Assembly (NCBI GenBank): GCA_030549335.1
Contig: CM060197.1
Span: forward strand, 46,651,654 to 46,715,653
DNA length: 64,000 nt
Direction: 5' to 3'
Source of the DNA: Pontederia crassipes
Taxonomy: Eukaryota > Streptophyta > Magnoliopsida > Commelinales > Pontederiaceae
How positions within the stretch are numbered: the first letter of the stretch is position 1; each line of letters opens with the position of its first letter. The translations under genes were made by a program, and so were the position numbers. Positions 1 to 10,259 of this stretch are shown in pieces. Under the pieces are notes generated by a model. The model saw only the letters and a list, made by a program, of their open reading frames with translations. It was not told the DNA's origin and did not search any database.

Positions 1-540
1 ACATTTATAATCCCTGAAACTAGTGATAAATCTCATAAGTTAGATATGCGCATTCGTATTTTGCATAGAATTATGCTCTAATCCTACATAAATGTCTACG
101 AGTACAAAGATTATATACTTACCACAGTTTCGAAGATGCAGTTTGGCGAGGATGTGGAGAAGAATCGCTGACTAGTGACTACCACCGAATCCAGAAGCTC
201 ACAGCGGATGAGGCCAAGCTCCTCCTTTGAAAAGGTAAGGGCCGTCGGTGGCCGGCGAGAGGCTTCGAGCCTTCGACTTTGTGTGAGGCAGGGACGCGAG
301 ACGCCGGCGAGGCTAAGACTGCGCAAGTGCGCATGCGAGTGCCGCCAAGATGAAGTCGTGTGCTGTGCCTGCAGGCTGCAGGGGTTCAGACGCTCTGCGA
401 TCAGGCGCTCAGTCAGCCGGCCAGGAGTTGGGACTTGGGAGATTGGAGACGGCGTCGCCGCGTCGGGGAGACTTGAGAGTTACTACCATCTACCAAGTTA
501 GGGGCTGTTGGTTTAGGGCAAAATGCAAGCAGTGCAGTGA
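1..540. other. GC-rich unassigned segment
   Basis: The first 110 bases are AT-rich, then composition turns GC-rich to about 500. Short open frames exist on both strands (111-326 minus, 175-501 plus), but neither shows a domain, signal peptide or membrane segment I recognise, and overlapping open frames on both strands are expected at this composition. A GTAAG-like donor follows an AAAG at about 229-235, so an exon edge is conceivable. I do not assign a gene. Confidence 0.3.
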
Positions 541-806
541 AGCAGCAGAGTGTAGGCTCGGTTCAATCAACTTCTAAGTCGAATTCATTCAATCGGACCA
601 ATCATCCGGATGGACCAGATCCGGCCCGGGTCTATCGGTTTGGGTCGGATCCATCCGGGTCGAAAAAGATGAACCCGAACCCGATCCGAACCAAGTCGGG
701 TTCAGCTCGGTTCGAGTCGGGTTCGACCCGAACTGAAATTCGAACCGACCCAAACACAATTGGATCGGTTCGATTTATCGAGATCTGACCCGGTGAACAC
801 TCCTAG
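541..806. repeat. GGGTCG/ACCCGA-rich imperfect repeats, hAT-like terminus
   Basis: The stretch is made of interleaved GGGTTCGG and ACCCGAAC words that form imperfect inverted repeats, as in many plant non-autonomous hAT elements. It ends at CTCCTAG; read in reverse this gives CTAGGAGTGTTCACCGGGTC, close to hAT ends of the TAGGGGTGTTCAC kind. No matching left terminus is visible, so the left boundary is uncertain. The right boundary is supported because sequence from 806 onward resembles 56849-56907, which has no such repeat next to it. Confidence 0.45.
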
Positions 807-1822
807 ACGCATCAATTACCGCCGAAAAAAATAAAATAATGCAACGAAAGGAGAATACAGAGATTGATCTAATAGTATTTCTTGCAATGGACACATTATC
901 ATGTTTGATGTCTTACGTAAATAATTTTAATACATTATCATGTAGGCCGACGGCCTTGTCATCGGTAGTCCCATATTACTCGGGTTTCGGAATGGCCGGC
1001 GGATTTATCAATTCTCATCCGTATTATTTTATCAGGTAAATAATGGTTTTAGTGTGAAATTATTTATCATTTTACTATTTTCAACTAATTTTGAAAATTA
1101 TTGTGATTTGTGAACAAAATAGTTTAAAATTACACAGGTGAGTTCTTCCTAAGCCAACTATTTTATTTCGGTCCGTCCGAATAATTCTAAACACCGGGTG
1201 ATTTTTTTTTATAGAAAAAATTACCTTGCTGCTGTGTTTCTATTAACATGTTTCAAGTATCTGGTACTTAGCTTGAAAGCGTTTAAAAATATTAGTAAAT
1301 GATACTAAACTTTATAGGGACCTAAACATCATCAAATAACATATTATCTAATTTTTATTATAATTATTGGTTAGTATTGTTTTAATATTTATTTATTTTA
1401 TAATATATCTTGGTCCTCCTAAAAAAAATTCTTGGTTCCTTCCAATTTATAGGTGAAGTGAAAATATGTCATGCTTTAAAAGAGAAACGAAATTAATCCA
1501 ATAGAATAATATCAATGACCTTTTTCATTTTTTTCTTTCTTTTCTTTTTACTTTTAATTATTTTTTAATATATTATTTATTTATTTGTTTATTATTATTC
1601 AACTTATAAACTAATTAAATTATTCAATTTTATTAATGAAAAATTATTTAGTTTTAATAATTAAAAAATATTTTATTAATTAGTTAAAATATTTTGCTCA
1701 GTATTATAGTATAATGAAATTACAAAAAATCATATGAATTAACTTACACATTATATTAATTATATTTATTGTATTATAATATTAATTAAGTAAAATTAAT
1801 GTAAAATCTTTAAAAATATAGC
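807..1822. other. AT-rich spacer; first ~65 bp match the RALF-like gene's upstream region
   Basis: 806-872 aligns by eye with 56849-56907, upstream of the RALF-like start codon; both share an oligo-A run and the word AGAATACA followed by GAGATTGATCT or AAGATTGATCT. The rest is AT-rich with poly-T and poly-A runs. The 66-codon open frame at 839-1039 begins inside the shared non-coding stretch, so I do not regard it as a gene. Confidence 0.4.
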
Positions 1823-1852
1823 ATGTTAAGCGTATTAAGGACGTGCCTCCTC

Positions 1853-2031
1853 CTACTCGCCAAGGTTGACCACGTCTCCGATAGTGCCGGCAGTCCCCAG
1901 AACTCCCCGTCCTGTTCCGAGGGATTTCGCGATAATGGAGGAGGACGAGGAGCCGACAATGATCACTGCAACATCATCAATCTTCACAGTCGGGCCGTTA
2001 TTTGAACTAGGAAAAGTGGCAGCATCGCCGG
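1853..2031 (-). pseudogene. possible 3' coding remnant of a small host gene cut by the Ty3 element
   Basis: On the minus strand an open frame runs from the edge of the 5' LTR for about 58 codons to a TAG at 1855-1853. It reads as plausible protein (for example VKIDDVAVIIVG, then a Ser run and a Gly-rich tail ending VVNLGE). It has the same orientation as the signal-peptide-like start at 12584-12542 on the far side of the element, and the phases are compatible. No target-site duplication was found, so material may be missing at the junction. A different plus-strand frame is also open here, and I recognise no family for either. The evidence is frame and context only. Confidence 0.3.
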
Positions 2032-4338
2032 CGTAATATCCTCAAAAATAAAATAAAAGGAAAAGAAAAAAATAGAAAAAAATTCTATAACTAAATAAGG
2101 CCTAATTACAAAGTCACTAGTCTAACAAGCCCAAAATCTAACCTATAAATACTCCCATATTCCCTAAATCACACAATCCTCTCTTTTCTTTTTCTCTCCA
2201 GCCGGCAGCACCCTCATCACCCCTCTCTCAATTTCTCTCTCTCATTTTCTCTCCTCTCACCCTCACGGCCAGTACCTCCTCTCCAAGAAGCAGATGGACA
2301 ACAACAAGAAGAAAAAGAGACTCGAACCTAAAGGTATCTAAAGGGGATCCAAAGTCATCTCTACTCTCTCATTGATGTTTTTATTTGGATAGAGAATTTC
2401 GAGAATACCCTATTCTTAATAGTTATTTTGATTGAGGGTTGCATAATTTATATTGCATAAATCTCTTAAATTTGTGACTGTCTTGTAATAATTATTAGGG
2501 TAGGTTTTTTTATTAAAAAATTACAAATAATATATGAATGAAAAGCCTCAAAGTCTAGTTTCCACATAAATTGGTTTATATGATTTGGAGCTGTATACAA
2601 ATAGTTATGATCCAAATATCGCACTCATGTCATGCTATCTCGGGTAACATTGAGACCAAATTGTAAAACGTATAGTAAATTGGAAATACTGAATTAGGAT
2701 TTGAAATTTATTTTCAAGTTAAATGTTCGTATTATATTTCTGTGAAAATTAGAATCATCTGAAAAGAACAAGTATATGTTAAGTTATTAATATTTTAGTG
2801 ACTGCTACCAGAATACTGTGTAGAGAATAAATTTTGATAATTGTACGAATTTCTAAAAAAAAGTACCAACTGTTGTTAATGAGTGGAAATTGCGTGTTTC
2901 AATGTGTTATGATGCATAAATGTTAAGAGATCATATCTGAAATATTTATGATGTTTTAAACTATTTTTATTGGAATTTTAATCTAAAAAATTGAGACTTT
3001 CAGGTGGAAGATCAGACTTCGAAGATATTGGCACGGCCATGTCAGGTCCCGGAACGACCGTGATAGAACGACGAAAAGATGGGATCAAATCCATCATTCT
3101 GTCATGGCCTTGACTCTGTCGGTCATAACCATGATAGAGGGTGTAAGGAAACTGGGTTTCTGTCACGGCCATGACGAAACCTATCATGGCCATGACAGAA
3201 AAAAATTGATTAATGTTATATTATTTTTAAGGTTTACTATTATGTATTATTGATTGATGATTGTATATGAATCTAGATACACGAATTGCATGGACAACCA
3301 TAACTAGGTTAAAATCTGAAGATTGAGCGACGTAAATTAATTGATAATTGTGATAATAATGAACCCAATTGAAGAATACTGTTATTTTTTGCCCCTCAAA
3401 TTGATGATAGGAAATATTGTGCCCTGCTCTATTGTATTAGAATTTCCCTCGAGAAATTATTGTGCCCTGCATTTTGAAGTTAGCATTTTCAAAGAGAATA
3501 ACTGTATCTTATCGACAACGATATGTATATTTTCATTCACATTCGGATGATGGAGCCTCGGCTCTAAGGCCTAGCTAGCCTACTGGAGGGTAACGAATTG
3601 GTTCTTTAATTACTGATAAAATCAAAGACTAAATTGACTGACTGACTGAAAGGACGGATGACCATGAAAGTGGGACTCAAAGGGTTATGACGCAACCCCG
3701 TGGATATTATCGAGGCAAAGTAAGGATAAGTGCTTGTCACTTGATATGCCTGCTATACTGACTGACTAATTGATGAACTAATGATGATGTTTACATGCCA
3801 AGTATTTTACCGATGACCTTATGTTATGAACTAAGGACATGTACATTTTTATGACTATGACATGACATGTATATATGTTCTTTGTTATTATGAAATTGTC
3901 ATATATATATACATATATCATGCAGTATCCTGTTTATGATGCATCACATACACTGCATGGCCTTTACATACTAACTGGAAACCCTGCACCCTGGATTCGT
4001 GCAGGTAACTGATAAAATTGGATGGATGGCTGATCAGCTCATGATGGCTAAGTTGCACATGGTACAGGAATAATTAGTCATCAGTCTCTAGAGTTTCTGT
4101 TTAGAATGAGTCTTATGGAATAATGAATTTTTCCTAGTTCTATGACATGATGATGAAACCACTTTTGTTTAAGTCTTCCGCCGAATTATAGATGATTTTA
4201 TTTTATTTTCATGTTTAATAATTTTCTACAATAGTATGTCCATTATTTTATTATGATGATGTTATGGCGAACGGGCTAGCACTGTCTAAATGACCCAATT
4301 TTCCACGATAATTTGGGGGTGAAATTCGGAGTGTTACA
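2032..4338 (+). repeat. 5' LTR of the 2.0-12.5 kb Ty3 element
   Basis: About 2307 bp, collinear with 10260-12541 throughout. A CT-rich leader at 2170-2290 follows a TATAAATA word at 2142-2149 and is a plausible retroelement promoter and transcript start. The middle (3017-3200) carries the palindrome array described separately. Confidence 0.85.
3017..3200. repeat. palindrome array (GTCACGGCCGTGAC-like) in the 5' LTR
   Basis: Several degenerate copies of the 14-bp palindrome GTCACGGCCGTGAC occur, many with CG changed to TG or CA, as expected from loss of methylated CpG. The same motif forms arrays in the unrelated Athila-like LTRs of this window. Confidence 0.7.
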
Positions 4339-4339
4339 G

Positions 4340-4352
4340 TTAGTATGAGAGC
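4340..4352 (+). other. primer-binding-site-like sequence (tRNA-Met type)
   Basis: Just inside the 5' LTR, TTAGTATGAGAGC is close to the TGGTATCAGAGC primer site complementary to initiator tRNA-Met that Tekay/Del elements use. Confidence 0.55.
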
Positions 4353-4514
4353 ATGGTTAGGAACTATGTTAAGTATGTTATAGGACCGTTAAGTGTCTAA
4401 GTCCATGTGCAACCATCACAAGCAGCCATCGAAGGTAAAGAGTGTATGTTTTGTGCCATATGATTAATTGTTTAAATTAATCATCTAATGTTCGTTGGTT
4501 AATGTTTATAAAGG

Positions 4515-5513
4515 ATGGAGCCAGGAGGTCCTTCGAACACTTCAGGAGACCAAAGGGAATTGATCAAGAGCATGACCCGCATGGCTTGTGCTTTGGAAAG
4601 GAGCGTGGACTCGAGGCACTTTGGCCACTTGAGTTTTAGGATTGAGAGGTTTCTAAAACTGCACCCCCTACTTTCAATGGGGAGAGGAATCCAGACAAGG
4701 TTGAGGCTTGGTTGGACATCATTACTGAGAAGTTCTAATCCATGGACTGCTCCGACCGACATAGGGTCAACCTGACTACTCACCAGTTGGTTGACCAGGC
4801 TCGTCACTAGTGAAAATCGGTGACAATGACTCAGTTCGACGAAGATGATGAAATCACCTGGAGGGATTTCAAGAAGGCCTTTAGGAACCATTACCTTCCT
4901 CCACATGTCAGGGGGAGAAACGAGCTGAGTTCATGAATTTACAATAGGGCAGCTTGACTGTAGATGAATACCTCAACAAGTTCCTTGAGCTTGAGAGGTA
5001 TAGTTCTCTAAAGGACAATAAAGAGCTGAGGGTGAACTATTTTATCAAAGGACTAAATCCTCGCCTGAGGATGAATATCAAATGTGGTGACCCCGAGACC
5101 ATGGCCAAGGCAATCTCTTTGGCAACCAAACTAGCAAGAGAAATTAAGACACATCAAGAAAGCCTTTAGGAACCACTACCTTCCTCCACATGTCAGGGGG
5201 AGAAACGAACTGAGTTCATGAATTTACAATAGGGCAGCTTGACTGTAGATGAATACCTCAACAAGTTCCTTGAGCTTGAGAGGTATAGTTTTCTAAAGGA
5301 CGATGAAGAGCTCAGGGTGAACCATTTTATCAAAGGACTAAATCCTCGCCTGAGGATGAATATCAAATGTGGTGACCTCGAGACCATGGCCAAGGCAATC
5401 TCTCTAGCAACCAAACTAGCAAGAGAAATTAAGACACAGAAGGGGTATGAATAGAACAAGGAGTCTAGGAAAGATAAAAAAAAGCAAAGACTGGAAGAAT
5501 AGGGACTCCAAAC
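4515..5513 (+). pseudogene. Ty3 gag fossil (capsid region) with an internal 285-bp tandem repeat
   Basis: The translation has retrotrans_gag features: a proline-rich start, a PPTFNGE-like word, WRDFKKAF, then LTVDEYLNKFLELERY and a KCGDPETMAKAISLATKLAREIK-type helix region, cut short by the solo LTR at 5514. A 285-bp segment is tandemly repeated (4869-5153 and 5154-5438), which duplicates 95 codons of the capsid region at about 95% identity by eye. The frame is broken. Its nucleocapsid part lies beyond the solo LTR at 6534-6679. Confidence 0.75.
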
Positions 5514-6528
5514 TGTAGGATCGAAAGCACCAAAAGGGGGGAGGGGGTGAATTGGTGAAATTAAATTTTCCAAAAATTCACCTTCGGAGAAAATCGATAA
5601 AAACAATCACAAGCAAATAAAGATAATGCGAAGATGAAGAATAAAGAACAAACACAAGAAGACACGATATGTTGACGAGGTTCGGCCCCAACACTTTGGC
5701 CTACGTCCCCGCTCCGACTTCTTGACCTCGAGACCGCCGAAGATTCACTATCTTTCTCTTTTCTTGAAGGGAGAGAACAACCCTCTTTATACAATCACGC
5801 CTTCTTCTCCGCTCAAAAGGCAAGACACACCTCTTTTACAAGGAGCTCTCAATCTCACTACATTTCAGAAAGTGAATGTTCCCTCTAACTCTTTTCTTTT
5901 ACAAAAAAATTTTCTCACACTCAAGGCTAAGAAAAAAAAAGGGAAGAATTTTGCAATTCTATGATAAAAAACTTGAGAGGAGCTCTATGATGTTCTTTCT
6001 TGCTTGGATAAATTTTCTTCAGGCTTTAACACTCCTTTTATAGGCTCCTAGGGGTGAGAATCCATTCAAAAAGTCTCCCCCAATTTTCTCCTCAAAATTC
6101 TAGCCATTACTGTTCATTTGACTGAAGGGTCAGTCGACCGCTGGGATGGGCCGGTCAACTGGTCTATGTGACCGTTGTCTTATTTCTGTGCTTTTACGCT
6201 GTCCGATCGACCGATCCTTCGACCGATACAACGACCGGTAATGTCTCGACGTCGACCGATCTTTTTGCTGTCACCGATATAGTCTCGACGTCGATCGGCA
6301 TCTTGTCATCTTTACTTCCACCGAATATCAATCGACCGGTGCTCATGGTCGGTCGACCGATGGGCCGACCGGTCGTGTTGGAAAACTTTTCTTTCAACTT
6401 TAAATTTGACGATTTTTTCAGCGAATCTGTTCATATCAATTCTACACCTGCATTATCACTACTTGAGCATAGATTAGTAATTTTTATGTCCATTTTAATT
6501 TGTTATCATCAAAATATATGATTCAACA
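5514..6528. mobile_element. solo LTR, SIRE/Maximus-like copia, nested in gag
   Basis: A 1015-bp block starts TGTAGGATCG and ends ATTCAACA, flanked by the perfect 5-bp duplication CAAAC (5509-5513 and 6529-6533). The early GGGGGGAGGGGGTGAATTGG word and the GACGAGGTTCGGCC box are typical of SIRE-type copia LTRs in plants. There is no internal region, so it is a solo LTR left by LTR-LTR recombination. A CGACCG-rich low-complexity stretch lies at 6190-6375. Open frames inside it have no coding meaning. Confidence 0.85.
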
Positions 6529-6533
6529 CAAAC

Positions 6534-6679
6534 CCTACTCCAAAATTGAAGGAGAACAAAAAGACAAAGCCTGTCCTTACTATCACATATTCCATCCTAG
6601 AGAATGTAGGTTCAAAACTGGAGCGTGCCTGCGTTGTGGCAAGACTGACCATTTTGTCAGGGACTATCCTGAGCAGAAG
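6534..6679 (+). pseudogene. Ty3 gag fossil, nucleocapsid zinc-knuckle part
   Basis: Past the solo LTR the gag sequence resumes with a basic linker and a zinc-knuckle-like segment (CLRCGKTDHF). It belongs to the same element as 4515-5513 and ends where the Athila-like LTR begins at 6680. Confidence 0.65.
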
Positions 6680-7996
6680 TGATGCACAAAAAATTATGCA
6701 TTAGTTTAGGTCATTTGATTAGCATTTTAGAATGTTTTTATGTTTAGAAAAGGAGGAGTTTTGATTTGTTTTCATATAATTTCATCTAGATTTGATTTCT
6801 ACCTAAATCTAAAAATTATTCATGACAGGATATGAGAGAACGTCAAAATTAAGGCAAGAAAAGACCTAAAATAGCTTAGAAGACTATCACGACCATGATA
6901 GATTGTTTCGTGACCGTGACAGTTTCTGTCGTGGCCGTGACAAAAATATTTTTCAGCAAAAAATGGCTAAGTATTTTTCAAGCTTTTCAGCCTTCTGTCA
7001 CGGTCGTGACAGAGCCTTTCATGACCATGACGGCAGTCTGTTAAGCAGTTTTAAGCCATTTTTATTCACGTTTTTTATAAGATTTCGGATTGTTGAGTCA
7101 TGCTACCGGAAAAACTATTTAAGGATACCCCAAATCAACTGGAAGAACATCTTTGAAGGACAGAAATCACAGATTGAAGACTTGGTGAAGGAGATCTAGA
7201 GGCTACAACGAAGTTCTGCCGGAAACTCGAGAGAGGACAATAGAATTAGAAGTAGTTCCTCTTGTTCTCTATCCTTATTCCTGAAACATTATTTAGATTG
7301 ATGTACTATAATTTTATAGAGTAGTTCTTTAGGATTTTCTTAATTGAACTCTATTCTTTATGAATTCTTTGTACGATTAGTTGATGGATCAATAGCATGT
7401 TTGATGATTTTATTAATTGTTGCCTGATATTTATTCCTTTGAATCTTTTTATTATCTGAAAAAAAGTTTTTAAATTCTCTAGAGTTTTTCTCTGATTTTT
7501 CCTCTTACATGCCACTCTTGGAGAAATCGCAAGAGATCCAATTGTGTTGTTGTTAAGGTGACTTGAGAAAGCCCTTAACTTTATATTCCAGTTGAGTGCA
7601 TTTTGAGATCTAATAAATTAGATTAAAAATCGAGAGGTTTAATCTCTTTTGTTGACTTTAATATGATTTAAAGTTTGAAATATTAGTTAAATTAATTTGG
7701 AAATTTTACTTTATTAATTCATCATCTTTTGTCTAGAATTCATACATGAGTAGTAGTATTCATTAAGATAAATCATATTCATCAATTCTACACTTTTAAA
7801 CCCCATTGATCATAACTCAATATTTATATTATTTATTTTTCTTATTATTACAAAACACAGAGTTATTATTTCTTCTCAATTTATAAGTAAGAGAAGTTAT
7901 TAATTATTTCTTGTTCTCGTGGGAACGATACATTATACTCATAATTTTATTACTTGAACGATTAGTGCGCTTGCTAGTGTTTCTAAGTCCGCATCA
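6680..7996 (+). repeat. Athila-like 5' LTR (1317 bp)
   Basis: The block aligns in reverse orientation with the LTRs at 19562-20841, 23275-24624 and 29818-31925. It contains a palindrome array at 6886-7040. Confidence 0.85.
6886..7040. repeat. palindrome array in the Athila-like LTR
   Basis: At least five copies of the GTCACGGCCGTGAC type are present, the best being TGTCACGGTCGTGACAG near 6995-7012 and CGTGGCCGTGAC near 6930. Confidence 0.75.
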
Positions 7997-8002
7997 AGTT
8001 TT

Positions 8003-8020
8003 TGGCGTCATTGTCGGGGA
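8003..8020 (+). other. primer-binding site, tRNA-Asp type
   Basis: TGGCGTCATTGTCGGGGA differs at three positions from TGGCGCCGTTGCCGGGGA, the complement of the plant tRNA-Asp 3' end. The exact form is present at 23251-23268 (minus strand) in the related element. Confidence 0.85.
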
Positions 8021-8125
8021 CTTGTTAATAATTAATTTCTTATCTTACTTATTAATTTGAGAATTATTACATTTCATTTGTATTGGTGTGGTTGCGAGAA
8101 TTGAAGAGTTCATAATCCACATATC

Positions 8126-9475
8126 TTGGAGGATTCTAGCACTAGTGCCTTGGGACATAGGCATAATACACGAAGTTTAGGCGAACCACTAGTGTTTGAT
8201 CCTGAAATAGAGAGAACTCCTAGAAGACTGAAGAAGAAAATTTCTACTATTGTTAAGATGGCAGATCAACAAAGACAAATTGAAAACCAACCACCTCCAC
8301 CTGAGTACAAAACTATGAGAGATTACACCATGGGACAAATGATTGATGAAAGAGGAAGTATTACACTCCCTGAAATTGGTGCTAACAATTTTCAAATTCA
8401 GTAGGGAACAGTTCAAATGATATCAAATACACAATTTTGAGGAGATAAAGATGAAGATCCATTCGGCCACATTACGAAATTTGTCCAATTTTGTTCAACT
8501 TTCAAATTTCAGGGAGTAACAGATGATGCGGTTCGACTAAAACTTTTTCTTTTTTCTTTGAAAGGAAAAGCTTATACTTGGCTCACTACATTGCCGACAG
8601 GAACCATAATAAATTGAGAAGAAATGCGTCAAGCATTCATTAACAAGTACTATCCACCACAAAAAGCTGCTAGATGCTTATCTGAAGTTTCTTTTTTTGC
8701 CAGCATGATACAGAGTTTATGCATGAAGCTTGTGATAGGTTCAAGGATCTCGTCAGTAAAGTTCCAAATCATAACATTCCTCTTTACCAACAAATTCAAT
8801 ACTTTTACAATGGGGCTTCAGATAAAGGACAAGATCGACACCGCTGCTGGAGGAACCATTGCTGATAGATCCCCTGAAGATCTTTATAAGTTATTCGACA
8901 ATCTTGCCTTGAACAATTGGCAAAACTCAAAGACAAAGAAGGCTGGACTTTATGAAGTTGATAAGGCTACCCACATTCAAGCCCAATTAGATGCCTTAGC
9001 AAAGAAAATGGATCTGTTGATGACTCAAAGATCTATCAACAAGGTTTCGAACATCACATGTGACATGTGTGGAGGGGGACATCCTAATCATGAATACTAA
9101 GCAGGTATATATTTTAATTAGCAAAATTTTGAGGATGTTAACTTTGTTTCTAATAATGCTTTTAGGAACAATGTTGGAGGAAATGCGTACAACAGTGGGT
9201 TAAGGGCTCCTCCTAATTACTCTTGGGTGAATAATAAGAGTTCAGCACAACCCCCTGTTTATCAACCTTATACCGAACTAAAAAGTGATTTGGAAAATGT
9301 CTTATCAAAGTTCATCCTCATTATGAAGACCAAGTTTACTAATCAAGATGCATCAATCAGAAACTCAGAAACACAGATCGGACAATTGGCAAACATGTAT
9401 CCAGAAGACAGCCAGGGAGCTTGCCTAGCAATACAGAGAAAAATCCAAAAGAGCAAGCGAATTCAATCACGTTAA
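8126..9475 (+). pseudogene. Athila-type gag fossil
   Basis: An N-terminal part at 8126-8404 has the word TMRDYTMGQMIDE before the capsid region. It is followed by capsid sequence at about 8405-9100 with the characteristic REAFINKYYPP-like, FKDL and IDTAAGGTIADRSPEDLYKL segments, and then a cysteine-rich CDMCGGGHPNHEY region. A further piece (9227-9475) has the IGQLANMYPE-type tail seen downstream of Athila gag zinc motifs. It belongs to the virion-like particle and is broken in several places. Confidence 0.75.
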
Positions 9476-10259
9476 TAAGTGGCCACTCAGTGTCCTTATT
9501 AGATCCCTAAAGATGAAAGGACAAAAGTCAAGCTAACGACTATAACTTAGAACTACTAGAGATGGTCTCCATTAAGCAATACCTCCCAAAGGCATCAGTG
9601 GAGATAGAAGGAAATTAAGATTGCTTTACTTTGGTCTACACGACTTAAATGATGACATGGAATGGTCAAGTGTTGAGCTAGATAGTTTGACACTTAGATT
9701 AGGTTAAGAATTTGAGTAGCGGAACGGAAGCGTAGCGCAAGAATGATTTCCATTTCATAAAGTTAACTAAGGATCTAAGATTCACATTAGAATCTTGAAA
9801 ATACAAAATGATATGATGACATGATCAGGACCATCACCAAGAACCGTTAGCAATAGGCTATTAAGAAATGCTATTGAAGACACATGAGGAAGGCCATGTT
9901 GGTGCACACGAAGAGCTGAAGATCAATTAAGTGACAAAGATGAAAGGTTCTTATTTAAGATTAAGTTAATGATTAGAGTTGCACAACGAAATTATTACTC
10001 AAGAACGATCTCAATTCCTTGAGATTGATTAGAGATATGAGATTCTTGGAGTAACAAATGATGGTGATCGACTAGTAAAGAAGAAATACAAAGGTCGTTA
10101 AAGAGAGACCACCGAGGAATGCACATTGGATGTCACAAATGAAAAGATCATGCCGGTTTATACGATGAGCGAAAGACAAATGGAGTAACATGGATGCAGA
10201 GACCTATTGTATAAGATTCTACGAAATTCGAGGATGAATTTTATTTTAAGAGGGTATAT
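9476..10259 (+). other. degraded internal tail of the Tekay-like element
   Basis: No domain is recognisable. The last 35 bases carry the polypurine-tract-like sequence that abuts the 3' LTR. Confidence 0.55.

Larger units (their letters stand above)
6680..9475 (+). mobile_element. Athila-like Ty3 element fragment nested in the Tekay-like element
   Basis: An LTR (6680-7996) begins TGATGCAC and ends CGCATCA. It is followed by a tRNA-Asp primer site and Athila-type gag. There is no pol and no second LTR; sequence of the host element resumes near 9476. The fragment is therefore 3'-truncated, with the outer element possibly deleted together with it. It is broken in several places. Confidence 0.8.

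Noticed and set aside
1823-2005. Plus-strand 60-codon frame and an overlapping plus-strand frame with PRTPRPVPRDF
   Set aside because: No start context or family; the minus-strand frame agrees better with the start codon on the other side of the element.
6190-6375. CGACCG-rich direct repeats as a possible CRISPR-like array
   Set aside because: Units and spacing are irregular, the sequence is inside an LTR and the genome is a plant's.
5722-6521. Open frames of 80 and 117 codons
   Set aside because: They lie inside the solo LTR; LTRs of this type are non-coding.
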